From Bacteroidaceae bacterium (lineage in GTDB: Bacteria > Bacteroidota > Bacteroidia > Bacteroidales > Bacteroidaceae), in the NCBI GenBank assembly GCA_017469925.1, contig JAFUFK010000006.1, forward strand, positions 1 to 64,000: a stretch of DNA of 64,000 nucleotides. The letters run 5' to 3'. The notes under the pieces were generated by a model. The model had not been told where the DNA came from. It did no database searches and saw nothing but the letters and a program-made list of their open reading frames with translations. Every line of letters starts with the position of its first letter. Position 1 is the stretch's first letter. A program made the translations under genes and the position numbers. Of the stretch, positions 8,146 to 17,204 are shown piece by piece.

Positions 8146-10977
8146 ATGATGAAACTAAAGCTAATTTTTAGTGCCGCACTGGTAGCCATTGCAACGCTTG
8201 TCAGTGCACAGGGTGTGGAGCAGATGATGCAGCCCCTGCCCCTTGACCCTCAAACCCGCTACGGGAAGTTAGACAACGGACTGACCTACTACATCCGTCA
8301 CAACGAGTACCCCAAAGGTCAGGCCAATTTCTACATCGCCCAGAAGGTAGGCTCCGTCCAGGAGGAAGACGACCAGCGCGGACTGGCCCACTTCCTGGAG
8401 CACATGTGCTTCAACGGCACGGAGAACTTCCCCGAGAACGGTGTCATCCGCTACTTGGAGACCCTCGGCGTGAAGTTCGGCGCCCAGTTGAATGCCTACA
8501 CCAGCATCGACGAGACGGTCTATAACATCAACAACGTGCCCACAGGGCGCGAGGCCACCATCGACTCCGTCCTGCTCATCCTGCACGACTGGAGCCACAA
8601 CCTGACCCTCGACCCGAAGGAGATTGACAAGGAGCGCGGCGTCATCCACGAGGAGTGGCGTATGCGCACCAGTGCCATGCAGCGCATCCTGACTCGTCAG
8701 TTGCCCCGCCTGATGTCGAACAGCCGCCCCGGTAACCGTATGCCTATCGGCCTGATGGAGATTGTCGATAACTTCAAGCCCGAGGCCCTGCGCGCCTACT
8801 ACGAGAAGTGGTATCGTCCCGACCTGCAGGCTATCATCGTCGTCGGCGACCTCGACGTGGACCGCACGGAACAATCGATTAAGCAGATGTTCTCGCCCAT
8901 CACCCTGCCTGAGAACCCCGCCAAGCGCGAGTACTTTACGGTTCCGCAGAACGACGAGGCCATCGTGGTTAGCGACTGCGACAAGGAGCAGACCCTGCCC
9001 ATCGTCCTGATTTCGAACAAGCACGAGGAACTGATGCCGCGCGAGATGCGCAATACCGTCCCCTACCTGTCGCTTTCGTACGTCAAGGGCATGGCCATGC
9101 AGATGCTGAACAAACGCCTCGACGAGATTGCGCTCAACCCCGAGTGCCCCTTCATCCAGGCTGGTGTTGAGGACGACGACTTCCTGTTGGCCAAGAGTCC
9201 TGCATTTGCCACCACCATCGTGCCCAAGGAAGGTCAAATCGACGAAGCCATCCAGACGGTTATGGCCGAAGTCTATCGTGCCGCCGAGCACGGTTTCACG
9301 GCCAGCGAGTACGGCCGCGTCCGCTCCGAGTTCCTGAGCCAGATAGAGGCCCTGTACAACAACCGCGAGAAGACCGAGACCGACAACTACATCCAGGAGT
9401 GCGTACGCAACTTCCTCGACAACGAGCCCATGCCCGGCATCGAGTTCGAGCACATGCTCTACGACGCCATGGCTCCCCAGTTGCCCGTCGAGATGATTAA
9501 CAGCCTGATGCAGGGGCTCGTCAGCCTGAGCGACACGAACCTCGTCGTCCTCAGTGTCAATCCCGATAAGGAAGGCTATCAGCAGCCCACCGAGGAGCAG
9601 TTGCTTCAGGCCATCCATGCCGCTCAGCAGGCCGACCTGGAACCCTACGTCGATAACGTGAAGAACGAGCCCCTCATCCCTCAGCTCCCCAAGAAGGGCA
9701 AGATTAAGAAGGAGGAGCCCGCCCAGTTCGGAACCACCCTGCTGACCCTGAGCAACGGTGCCCGCGTCATACTGAAGAAGACCGACTACCAGGACAACGA
9801 AGTGCTGATGAACGCCTACAGCGACGGCGGTACGGGCCGCTATGGCGTCGAGGACAAGTACAACCTGAACTGGGCCTCCGTGCTCATCGGGGCCTCTGGC
9901 TTGGGCAACTTCACCCAGACCGAACTCGACAAGGCCCTTGCCGGCATTCAGGCTGGTGTGAGCGCCCACATGTCCACCCGCAGTGAGTCGCTGAGCGGTA
10001 ATGCCGTGCCTAAGGACCTGCGCACGATGTTCGAGCTCATCTACCTCCACTTCCAACCCCTCTACCGCGACGACAAGGCCGTGACTTCGGTCCTCAACCA
10101 GACGAAGGAGATGCTGCGCAACCAGGCAGCCAACCCCATGCGCGCCTTCTCCGACTCCCTGCAGACCACCCTCTACGGTCAGGACAATCCCCGTCTGGTG
10201 CTCACGAACGAGGAGAGTGTCGATAAGGTCAGCTACGACCGCGTGCTCGACATCTACAAGGACCGCTTCCAGGGTGCCAACGACTTTACGTTCGTCTTCG
10301 TCGGCAACTTCGACAACGACAGCATCCGCGAGTACATCTGTCAGTACATTGCCTCGCTGCCCAAGGTGAAGCGCAACGACAAGCCCGTCGATAACCACTT
10401 CGGCATCCGCGAAGGCCAGTACACCAACCGCTTCCTGCGCAAGATGGAGGAGCCGCAGACGGCCATGATTCAGTATCTGCAGGCCCCTGTCGAGAACACG
10501 ATGAAGAACCAGATTGTCGCCGACGTACTGGGCCAGGTGCTCACGATGCGCCTGCTCGAAATCGTGCGTGAGGACATGGGCGCCGCCTACAGCGTCAGCG
10601 CCAGTTGCGGCCTCTCGAAGGTCAGCGACGGCTCTACCCGTGCTAACATCCAGGTCTATGCTCCCGTCAAGCCCGAGATGTGCGACTCCGCCCTCTTGGT
10701 CATCGACGAGGAGTTGCAGAAGGTGGCCCGTGAAGGCGCCGAGGACAAGTACGTCTCGAAGGTGAAGGAGTATCTCCTGAAGACCTATACCGAGAACGAG
10801 CGCAAGAACGGCACGTGGCTCGGCTACATCCAGGAGTACGACCGCGACCACCTCGACACCTACACCGGCTACCCACAGGCCGTGCAGGCCGTCACGAGCG
10901 ACGACATCGCCGCCCTGGCTCGCCAGATTCTTGACGCCAAGAACCACATTACCGTCATCATGCTGCCCGAGGAGTAG
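8146..10977 (+). CDS. Periplasmic/outer-membrane M16 family zinc peptidase
   Basis: A 943-residue, two-half pitrilysin/insulinase-type protease. A signal peptide (MMKLKLIFSAALVAIATLVSAQ) is followed by the first M16 domain with the inverted zinc motif HFLEHMCFNG (about residues 84-93) and the downstream glutamate region in DKERGVIHEEW. The C-terminal half (from about 540) is the inactive M16C-type partner, including GGTGRYGVEDKYN and a late REDMGAAYSVSAS motif. Such enzymes degrade peptides after clam-shell closure. Starts at 8146 and 8149 differ by one Met. GC-rich and native in composition, in contrast to the island just upstream. It ends at its own terminator. Confidence 0.92.
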   Translation: MMKLKLIFSAALVAIATLVSAQGVEQMMQPLPLDPQTRYGKLDNGLTYYIRHNEYPKGQANFYIAQKVGSVQEEDDQRGLAHFLEHMCFNGTENFPENGVIRYLETLGVKFGAQLNAYTSIDETVYNINNVPTGREATIDSVLLILHDWSHNLTLDPKEIDKERGVIHEEWRMRTSAMQRILTRQLPRLMSNSRPGNRMPIGLMEIVDNFKPEALRAYYEKWYRPDLQAIIVVGDLDVDRTEQSIKQMFSPITLPENPAKREYFTVPQNDEAIVVSDCDKEQTLPIVLISNKHEELMPREMRNTVPYLSLSYVKGMAMQMLNKRLDEIALNPECPFIQAGVEDDDFLLAKSPAFATTIVPKEGQIDEAIQTVMAEVYRAAEHGFTASEYGRVRSEFLSQIEALYNNREKTETDNYIQECVRNFLDNEPMPGIEFEHMLYDAMAPQLPVEMINSLMQGLVSLSDTNLVVLSVNPDKEGYQQPTEEQLLQAIHAAQQADLEPYVDNVKNEPLIPQLPKKGKIKKEEPAQFGTTLLTLSNGARVILKKTDYQDNEVLMNAYSDGGTGRYGVEDKYNLNWASVLIGASGLGNFTQTELDKALAGIQAGVSAHMSTRSESLSGNAVPKDLRTMFELIYLHFQPLYRDDKAVTSVLNQTKEMLRNQAANPMRAFSDSLQTTLYGQDNPRLVLTNEESVDKVSYDRVLDIYKDRFQGANDFTFVFVGNFDNDSIREYICQYIASLPKVKRNDKPVDNHFGIREGQYTNRFLRKMEEPQTAMIQYLQAPVENTMKNQIVADVLGQVLTMRLLEIVREDMGAAYSVSASCGLSKVSDGSTRANIQVYAPVKPEMCDSALLVIDEELQKVAREGAEDKYVSKVKEYLLKTYTENERKNGTWLGYIQEYDRDHLDTYTGYPQAVQAVTSDDIAALARQILDAKNHITVIMLPEE

Positions 10978-11022
10978 TCGTCCGCCGGCTATGCCTTAAG
11001 GCTTTTCGGAGCAAGCATTAGG

Positions 11023-11061
11023 AAAGAAGACGGGATTGCCCTTGCAGTCCCGTCTTCTTTT
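11023..11061 (+). terminator. Terminator of the M16 peptidase gene
   Basis: AGAAGACGGGA pairs with TCCCGTCTTCT (11 bp, loop TTGCCCTTGCAG) and is followed by TTTTG. Confidence 0.85.
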
Positions 11062-11081
11062 GTATGGAGTCGGTCGCTGAG

Positions 11082-11189
11082 TGTTAACTTAACCTATGGC
11101 CTGAGGTTAACTTAACTTAGCCGCATAGGTTAACATAACCTCGGGCGATAGGTTAATATAACATCGGGGCGCAGGTTAACTTAACTTCC
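11082..11189. repeat. Array of 23-bp units with GTTAAC-type palindromes
   Basis: Units start at 11082, 11105, 11128, 11151 and 11174 (the last partial). Each begins (G/T)GTTAA, followed by CTTAAC, CATAAC or TATAAC, so a small palindrome GTTAAcTTAAC recurs every 23 bp; the remaining ~11 bp vary. The array lies exactly between two oppositely oriented terminators of convergent genes. Confidence 0.8.
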
Positions 11190-11213
11190 AACGCCCCCTC
11201 CGGAGATATCACG

Positions 11214-11246
11214 AAAAAGCCCCGTTTCTCGACTGAGAAACAGGGC
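11214..11246 (-). terminator. Terminator of the SGNH/GH20/EEP operon
   Basis: On the reverse strand GCCCTGTTTCTC, loop AGTC, GAGAAACGGGGC, then TTTTT. It lies about 38 bp after the stop of the SGNH hydrolase gene. Confidence 0.85.
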
Positions 11247-11283
11247 ATTATATGTCCCTTGCCTCCGTGCGGAGGGGGGGCGT

Positions 11284-11970
11284 TTACTTTACCACCTTCT
11301 GTATGGCCTGCTTAATCATGGGCTCCATGATGTCGTAGCCTTCCGCGGTGGGGTGGCAGCCGTCGTCCGAGAGCCCCTCGCGCATGGCACCCTGTTCGTC
11401 GGCCATGGCCGTCCAGTAATCGACGTACTGGAACCGGTGCTTCTTGGCATAGTCGCGGATGCGGGCGTTCAGACTCTTGATTTTCTCGGCGGCGTCGGTC
11501 ACTTCCTTGCGCCATCGGTATTGGCCGCAGGGCGTGACGGACGTCAGGATGACCCGTATGCCGTAGGCCTTGGCCATCTGGGCCATTGTGATGATGTTCT
11601 GCAGGGTACGGTCCTCGACGTAGGGGTGGTTGTTGTAGGCGATGTCGTTCGTGCCACCGTTGATGACCACCACCTTCGGATGCAGGGCGACGACGTCCTC
11701 GTAGAAACGCAGTACCATCTGGTAGGTGGTCTGCCCGCTGATGCCGCGGCCGATGTAGCCGTTGTCCTTAAAGAAACCGGGGCGTCGGCTGGCCCAGTTC
11801 TGGGTGATGCTGTTGCCCATGAAGACTGCCTTGCGCTCGGCCTGCGGCAGGGCCTTTACCTCTTGGTTAGCCTCCTGGTAACGGCCGAAGTTGGCCCAGT
11901 CCTGACCCTGTGCACAGGCGCTGCCTGCGAAGCATACGAGGGCCGTGATTGCAATAATGATTCGTTTCAT
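11284..11970 (-). CDS. Secreted SGNH/GDSL-family esterase
   Basis: A 228-residue hydrolase with a signal peptide ending SACAQ. The SGNH blocks are all present: block I as FMGNSIT (Ser nucleophile; GNS instead of GDS), block II Gly in GRGISGQTT, block III as INGGTNDI, and block V as DDGCHPTAEGY with the catalytic Asp and His. Members with this arrangement commonly remove acetyl or other acyl groups from glycans, or act like platelet-activating-factor acetylhydrolase. It is the last gene of a reverse-strand operon with a GH20 hexosaminidase 27 bp upstream, consistent with deacylating amino-sugar glycans; that role is inferred. Confidence 0.88.
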   Translation of the reverse strand: MKRIIIAITALVCFAGSACAQGQDWANFGRYQEANQEVKALPQAERKAVFMGNSITQNWASRRPGFFKDNGYIGRGISGQTTYQMVLRFYEDVVALHPKVVVINGGTNDIAYNNHPYVEDRTLQNIITMAQMAKAYGIRVILTSVTPCGQYRWRKEVTDAAEKIKSLNARIRDYAKKHRFQYVDYWTAMADEQGAMREGLSDDGCHPTAEGYDIMEPMIKQAIQKVVK

Positions 11971-11997
11971 GCTTTTTATGTTTAACGGTTTGCGGAG

Positions 11998-13608
11998 TTA
12001 CTCTACGGCGTGGCAATAGGGCAGGCCCATGAGGTCGTACACCTTCTCGAGCCGGGGCAGGCGGGCCTTGAAGTCGTCGAAGTCCTTCTGCTCGGGGCGG
12101 CACCATTGCACCTCGCTCATGGCCGCCAGTCGGGGCAGGAGTTGGTAGAAGGCGTGTTCGGGGTAGGCGATGTACTCTGTCCACAGGTTGGCCTGTGGGC
12201 CGAGGATGTGTCGTTGCTCCTCCTGGCTGAGGCTGTCGGGGATGAGGGGCTCGAAGGAGTATATCTTGCTGGCCGAGACGATGTAGCCGCCAATCGTGCG
12301 CGGTTGCTTGGCCACGTCCTTTAGTTGCGGGTGGTCGATGTAGGCAAATACGTTGGGCGACATGATGACGCGGTGGCCCTGTCGGGCGGCCTCGATGCCT
12401 CCCTTCGTGCCGCGCCACGACATGACGATGGAGTTGCCCGATAGCCCGCCGGCCAGTATCTCGTCCCAACCGATGAGGCTACGGCCGCGTTCGCTGAGGA
12501 AGTCCTCCACCTCGCGGTTGATGTAGCTTTGCAACTGGTCCTCGGGCGAGTGCCGGCCGTCGTCCTGGATACCCAGTTCCTGTATCTTGGCCTGGCACTT
12601 CGGACACTTGCGCCAACGGTCCTTGGGACATTCGTCGCCTCCGATGTGGATGTAGGGCGAGGGGAACACGTCGCACACCTCGCCGAGCACCGTACGGAGG
12701 AAGTCGAGAGTCTCGGGATTGCCGCCACAGAGCACCTCGCGACTGACGCCCCACATCGTGCGGACGGGGTAGGGGCCGCCCGTGCAACCGAGGTTCGGAA
12801 ATACGTGAAGGGCGCCCTGCATGTGGCCGGGCAGGTCGATTTCGGGTATGATGTTGATGTGGCGTTCGGCAGCGTAGCGCACCAGGTCGCGACACTCCTC
12901 CTGGGTGTAGTAGCCGCCGTAGCGCTGACCGTCGTAGATGCCCGCGTTGGGGCCGATTACGGTCTGTTCGCGCACGCTGCCATACGGAGCCAGACGGGGC
13001 AGGGCCTTCACCTCGAAGCGCCAGCCCTGATCGTCGGTCAGGTGCCAGTGGAACTGGTTGCAGCCGTGCAGGGCCATGACGTCGAGCATGCGCTTAATCA
13101 TGCTGACGGGGAAGTAGTGGCGGGCACAGTCGAGCAGGACGCCTCGGTAGGCAAAACGCGGTTGGTCGTCGATGTGTGTGTAGGGCAGGTCGATGTGGTC
13201 GGTCGGCCCGCAGGGCAGACTCTTACGCAGTGTCTGTGCGGCGCGGAAGAGTCCTACCCGCTCCGTGGCCTCGAGTTCGACGCCCTTCTTGCCGACGCTT
13301 ATCGAGTAGGCCTCGGCTGGGGTGTCGCCGGTCTTGAGCATAAGGCGGATGGCCGCCCGTGAGTCGTTGGGCGCCAGGCGCAATTGGATGCCCGTAGCCT
13401 GCTTCACCCACTCCTGTAGGAAGCGAGCCTCCCGTTCGCAGCCTTCGCTGTAGGCAATCCCCACCTCGGGGCGCAGGGTGAAGGTGTGGGCAGAGTCGGT
13501 CTCCACGTTCATGGGCAGGGGCACGATGCGATAGTCGGCCCGCTGAGCCTGCATGGGGGACAGGAACAGCAGTTGGGAGAGTGAGAAGATGAGGAATAGA
13601 CGTTTCAT
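11998..13608 (-). CDS. Beta-N-acetylhexosaminidase, GH20
   Basis: Releases terminal GlcNAc/GalNAc from glycans by substrate-assisted catalysis. The 536-residue protein has a signal peptide (ends MQAQ), a GH20b-like N-terminal domain (about 25-145), then the TIM barrel with FHWHLTDDQGWRFEVK, PEIDLPGHMQGAL and the catalytic Asp-Glu in HIGGDECPKDRW (about 320). A late WTEYIAYPEHAFYQLLPRLAAMSE matches the conserved barrel end with the substrate-binding Trp and Glu. It sits between an EEP-family gene (13 bp upstream) and an SGNH esterase, suggesting a periplasmic host- or mucin-glycan salvage unit. Confidence 0.93.
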   Translation of the reverse strand: MKRLFLIFSLSQLLFLSPMQAQRADYRIVPLPMNVETDSAHTFTLRPEVGIAYSEGCEREARFLQEWVKQATGIQLRLAPNDSRAAIRLMLKTGDTPAEAYSISVGKKGVELEATERVGLFRAAQTLRKSLPCGPTDHIDLPYTHIDDQPRFAYRGVLLDCARHYFPVSMIKRMLDVMALHGCNQFHWHLTDDQGWRFEVKALPRLAPYGSVREQTVIGPNAGIYDGQRYGGYYTQEECRDLVRYAAERHINIIPEIDLPGHMQGALHVFPNLGCTGGPYPVRTMWGVSREVLCGGNPETLDFLRTVLGEVCDVFPSPYIHIGGDECPKDRWRKCPKCQAKIQELGIQDDGRHSPEDQLQSYINREVEDFLSERGRSLIGWDEILAGGLSGNSIVMSWRGTKGGIEAARQGHRVIMSPNVFAYIDHPQLKDVAKQPRTIGGYIVSASKIYSFEPLIPDSLSQEEQRHILGPQANLWTEYIAYPEHAFYQLLPRLAAMSEVQWCRPEQKDFDDFKARLPRLEKVYDLMGLPYCHAVE

Positions 13609-13621
13609 GGTGATGAATGTT

Positions 13622-14491
13622 TTAGAAAAGTATGCGCGCGAAGATGGGGTAGTGGTCCGACAGGTTGCGCCGTGCCATCTCCCCGTTCATGTTCTTCTGC
13701 CATCGCCCGTCGGTGCGCACGGCGTAAGCCTCCACCTGGGTGTCTGGCGTGACGAAGATGTGGTCGATGCGCTCGTCGGTGAAGTGGTGATAGTCGAAAC
13801 CGTTGTACGTCCCGTTCTCGGCCCATCGCATCTCGGCTGCCGTGTAGCAGTCCTTCAGTACGCCCGACTCGGTGAAGAGGCGGTAGAGTTCGTCCTTCTG
13901 CGACACGTTGAAGTCGCCCGTCAGCACGGCCAGCCGCCGCCCGCCGTCGGTCATCTTGGTGATGCGCTCCATGACGAGCCGGGCCGCCTTGCTGCGTGCC
14001 TGCCGGCCCACGTGGTCCATGTGGAGGTTCAGGAAGTAGAAGTCCTTACCCGACAGCCGGTCGCGGAAGTGGCCCCAGGTGCAAATGCGCACGCAGGCGG
14101 CATCCCAACCCAGTGCCGGGCGGTCGGGCGTCTCGTTGAGCCAGAAGTGGCCCTCCTCCACCAGTTCCACGCGTTTCGGGTTGTAGAAGATGGCGGCGTA
14201 CTCGCCCTTCTTCTTGCCGTCGTCGCGGCCGACGCCTATCCAGCGGTAGTCGGCGAGTTCGCGCTCCATGTCCATGAGTTGCGGGTGCAAGACCTCCTGT
14301 GCCCCGAAGACGTCGGGGCGCTCCCAGCGGATTTGCTTGCAGATAGAGGGATATCGGCGTTCCCAGCCATTGCCCGAGATGCTGTCGTCGCGGTTGCGGT
14401 AGCGGATGTTATAACTGCCCACGGTCAGTTCCTGGGCGGTAAGTGTCAGGGCCATCAGGCAGCCCATTAGGAGAAAAAAATAGCGCTTCAT
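13622..14491 (-). CDS. Secreted endonuclease/exonuclease/phosphatase-family hydrolase
   Basis: A 289-residue protein with a signal peptide (MKRYFFLLMGCLMALTLTAQ). EEP-fold motifs are seen: SYNIRYRN, FGAQEVLHPQL (metal-binding Glu), LNLHMDHVGRQAR, LTGDFNVSQKDELY (Asp/Asn) and the final SDHYPIFARI (Asp-His). Metal-dependent phosphodiesterase or phosphatase chemistry is expected; relatives act on nucleic acids, sphingomyelin or inositol phosphates, so the substrate is open. The start at 14491 is chosen over 14530 because it begins the signal peptide. It is the first gene of the reverse-strand operon. Confidence 0.88.
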   Translation of the reverse strand: MKRYFFLLMGCLMALTLTAQELTVGSYNIRYRNRDDSISGNGWERRYPSICKQIRWERPDVFGAQEVLHPQLMDMERELADYRWIGVGRDDGKKKGEYAAIFYNPKRVELVEEGHFWLNETPDRPALGWDAACVRICTWGHFRDRLSGKDFYFLNLHMDHVGRQARSKAARLVMERITKMTDGGRRLAVLTGDFNVSQKDELYRLFTESGVLKDCYTAAEMRWAENGTYNGFDYHHFTDERIDHIFVTPDTQVEAYAVRTDGRWQKNMNGEMARRNLSDHYPIFARILF

Positions 14492-14569
14492 AGTGTCCTT
14501 CTTTGTCTTTTCATTTGCAAATCTACGCATTTTCTTGCTATTCCCGCACGTTAAGTGCCATTTTTTTTG

Positions 14570-14578
14570 TACCTTTGC
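14570..14578 (+). promoter_or_regulatory. -7 box of typA
   Basis: TACCTTTGC directly follows a run of eight T and lies 20 bp before the typA ATG. Confidence 0.65.
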
Positions 14579-14598
14579 GCCCGAATTATAGAATAGCG

Positions 14599-16410
14599 AT
14601 GCAAGATATCCGTAATATTGCCATCATTGCACACGTCGACCACGGCAAGACGACCCTGGTTGACAAGATGCTCATGGAAGGGAACCTCTTCCGCGAAAAC
14701 CAGCAGACGGGCGAACTGATGCTCGACAACAACGAGCTGGAGCGCGAGCGCGGCATCACCATCCTCTCGAAGAACGTCAGCATCAACTACCGGGGCACGA
14801 AGATTAACATCATCGACACCCCGGGTCACTCGGACTTCGGCGGCGAGGTGGAGCGCGTCTTGAACATGGCCGACGGCTGCCTGCTCCTGGTCGATGCCTT
14901 CGAGGGCCCCATGCCGCAGACACGCTTCGTCCTGCGCAAGGCCTTGGAAATCGGTCTGAAGCCCATCGTCGTGGTGAACAAGGTCGATAAGCTCAACTGC
15001 CGCCCCGAGGAGGTGTACGAAATGGTCTTCGACCTGATGTTCGACCTCGGCGGTACTGAGGAGCAGCTCGACTTCCCCGTCATCTACGGCTCGGCCAAGC
15101 AGGGCTGGATGGGGCCTGACTATTCGAACCCCACCCAGGACATCAAGTACCTGCTCGACCAGATTCTGGAGCACATCCCCGCCCCCCAGCAACTGGAGGG
15201 CACTCCGCAGATGCTCATCACCTCGCTCGACTACTCGATCTACACCGGGCGCATCGCCGTGGGCCGCGTACACCGCGGTACCATCCGCGAGGGCATGAAC
15301 GTGACCATCGCCCACCGCGACGGCTCGATGGAGAAGACCAAGATAAAGGAACTCCACACCTTCACCGGCATGGGGCAGGCACGTATCCCGGAGGTGTCCA
15401 GCGGCGACATCTGTGCCATCATCGGCCTCGAGCACTTCGAGATTGGCGACACCATTTGCGACTTCGAGACCCCCGAACCGCTGCCCCCCATCAGCATCGA
15501 CGAGCCCACCATGTCCATGCTCTTCACCATCAACGACTCCCCCTTCTTCGGCAAGGAGGGTAAGTACTGCACCAGCCGCCACATCGGCGACCGTCTGGCG
15601 CGCGAACTGGAGAAGAACCTGGCGCTGCGCGTAGAGCAGCCCGAGGGTTACAACGACCGTTGGATAGTCTCTGGCCGAGGCGTGCTGCACCTCAGCGTAC
15701 TCATTGAGACCATGCGCCGCGAGGGCTACGAACTGCAAGTCGGACAGCCGCAGGTTATCTACAAGGAGATTGACGGCGTGAAGTGTGAGCCCATCGAGGA
15801 ACTGACCATCAACGTCCCCGAGGAGTTCTCGTCGAAGATGATAGACATGGTTACGCGTCGCAAGGGCGAGATGACCAGCATGGAGACCCAGGGCTCGCGC
15901 GTCAACATCGAGTTCCTGATTCCCTCGCGCGGCATCATCGGCCTGCGCACCAACGTGCTCACCGCCTCCCAGGGCGAGGCCATCATGGCCCACCGCTACA
16001 AGGAGTACCAACCCTACAAGGGCGACATCCAGCGGCGCGTCAACGGTTCCATGATTGCCCTCGAGGGCGGCACGGCCTACGCTTACGCCATCAATAACCT
16101 TCAGGACCGCGGCTCCTTCTTCATCGACCCGCAGGATCAGGTCTATGCCGGTCAGGTCGTCGGCGAGCACGTCCACGAGAACGACCTCGTCGTCAACGTC
16201 TGCAAGGCAAAGCAATTGACAAACATGCGTGCCTCCGGCTCCGACGAGAAGGTGCGCATCATCCCGCCCATCGTCTTCTCCCTGGAGGAGGCCCTCGAGT
16301 ACATCAAGGAGGACGAGTACGTGGAGGTGACACCCAAGTCGATGCGCCTGCGCAAAATCATCCTCGACCATCTGGAGAGAAAGCGACGCACGAGACAAGA
16401 GCAGAGTTAA
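14599..16410 (+). CDS. typA: Ribosome-associated GTPase TypA/BipA
   Basis: A translational GTPase of the EF-G/LepA group that helps 50S assembly and stress adaptation. The 603-residue product has G1 [14 protein letters not shown], switch [12 protein letters not shown]3 [11 protein letters not shown] and G4 VVNKVDKL, then domain II, domain III/V folds and a C-terminal domain ending [13 protein letters not shown]. Length is typical. The start at 14599 gives the conserved [18 protein letters not shown]; the longer reading from 14503 would cover the promoter. Followed by its own terminator. Confidence 0.97.
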   Translation: MQDIRNIAIIAHVDHGKTTLVDKMLMEGNLFRENQQTGELMLDNNELERERGITILSKNVSINYRGTKINIIDTPGHSDFGGEVERVLNMADGCLLLVDAFEGPMPQTRFVLRKALEIGLKPIVVVNKVDKLNCRPEEVYEMVFDLMFDLGGTEEQLDFPVIYGSAKQGWMGPDYSNPTQDIKYLLDQILEHIPAPQQLEGTPQMLITSLDYSIYTGRIAVGRVHRGTIREGMNVTIAHRDGSMEKTKIKELHTFTGMGQARIPEVSSGDICAIIGLEHFEIGDTICDFETPEPLPPISIDEPTMSMLFTINDSPFFGKEGKYCTSRHIGDRLARELEKNLALRVEQPEGYNDRWIVSGRGVLHLSVLIETMRREGYELQVGQPQVIYKEIDGVKCEPIEELTINVPEEFSSKMIDMVTRRKGEMTSMETQGSRVNIEFLIPSRGIIGLRTNVLTASQGEAIMAHRYKEYQPYKGDIQRRVNGSMIALEGGTAYAYAINNLQDRGSFFIDPQDQVYAGQVVGEHVHENDLVVNVCKAKQLTNMRASGSDEKVRIIPPIVFSLEEALEYIKEDEYVEVTPKSMRLRKIILDHLERKRRTRQEQS

Positions 16411-16507
16411 GCTCGCTTAAACTATGCCTTGTAAGAAGGAGTTCGACCGAAGGTCAAAGTACCAACCACAAGGAATACTAAGGACTTTCGCTCCTCTCCT
16501 ATATGCC

Positions 16508-16545
16508 GAAGCGCAGCCCCCATCGGGTTTGCGCTTCTTTTTTTT
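16508..16545 (+). terminator. Terminator of typA
   Basis: GAAGCGCA pairs with TGCGCTTC (inner CCCC/GGG), followed by nine T. Confidence 0.85.
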
Positions 16546-16598
16546 ACTAAAAATTAAAAAATATAGTACTATGTATTGCAAGGTATTATTATTTTACC

Positions 16599-16607
16599 TA
16601 ACTTTGC
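16599..16607 (+). promoter_or_regulatory. -7 box of the PspC/PadR operon
   Basis: TAACTTTGC, 55 bp before the small PspC gene and after an AT-rich tract. Confidence 0.55.
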
Positions 16608-16662
16608 AGCGTGAAACCATTAGAATGACACGATATTTTCAAATCTTTTAACCCATAAAACT

Positions 16663-16860
16663 ATGAACAACAAGCGTTTCTATCTTTCCCAGACCGATAA
16701 GAAAATCGGTGGTGTGTGCGGCGGACTTGCCGAGTACTTCGAGGTTGACCCCCTCATCGTGCGCGTACTATTCCTTGTAGCCATCCTCGAGGTGGGCGTA
16801 GGCCTCTTTGCCTACATCATCCTGTGGCTTTTGGCTCCGAAGAATCCTAACCAGTATTAA
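16663..16860 (+). CDS. Small PspC-domain membrane protein
   Basis: A 65-residue protein that is essentially one PspC domain: [24 protein letters not shown] followed by one long hydrophobic segment ([21 protein letters not shown]). PspC-domain proteins sense or respond to inner-membrane stress. It lies 11 bp upstream of a PadR regulator and in operon with a large PspC-domain protein. Confidence 0.9.
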   Translation: MNNKRFYLSQTDKKIGGVCGGLAEYFEVDPLIVRVLFLVAILEVGVGLFAYIILWLLAPKNPNQY

Positions 16861-16871
16861 TTCCCCTGCTC

Positions 16872-17198
16872 ATGGACATCAACAACGCCAAATCGCAGAT
16901 GCGCAAGGGGATGCTGGAGTACTGCATCCTGCTCCTGCTGGAGCGCGCACCGGCCTACGCCAGCGACATCATCCGTCAGCTGCAAGAGGCCGAACTGCTG
17001 GTGGTGGAGGGTACGCTCTACCCCCTGCTCACCCGGCTGAAGAAGGACGGCCTGCTCTCCTACCAGTGGCAGGAGAGCACCCAGGGCCCGCCCCGCAAGT
17101 ATTATGCCTTGACCTCTGATGGTGAGGAGTTCCTCACCGGACTCGATCAGGCCTGGAACGAACTCGCTACGACTGTGAATTACCTGAAAACCAGATAA
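16872..17198 (+). CDS. PadR-family transcriptional regulator
   Basis: A 108-residue winged-helix protein. The N-terminal helix MRKGMLEYCILLLLE, the recognition region LVVEGTLYPLLTRLKKDGLL and the wing GPPRKYYALTSDGEEFL are all diagnostic of PadR. It lies between two PspC genes (11 bp and 6 bp gaps) and probably represses this operon in response to envelope stress or a small ligand; that role is inferred from context. Confidence 0.92.
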   Translation: MDINNAKSQMRKGMLEYCILLLLERAPAYASDIIRQLQEAELLVVEGTLYPLLTRLKKDGLLSYQWQESTQGPPRKYYALTSDGEEFLTGLDQAWNELATTVNYLKTR

Positions 17199-17204
17199 AA
17201 AACT

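Noticed and set aside
8269-10947. 892-residue reverse-strand frame
   Set aside because: Antisense to the M16 peptidase with all catalytic motifs; the shadow shows only Val/Leu/Gly/Asp-rich sequence.
14551-16398. 615-residue reverse-strand frame
   Set aside because: Antisense shadow of typA.
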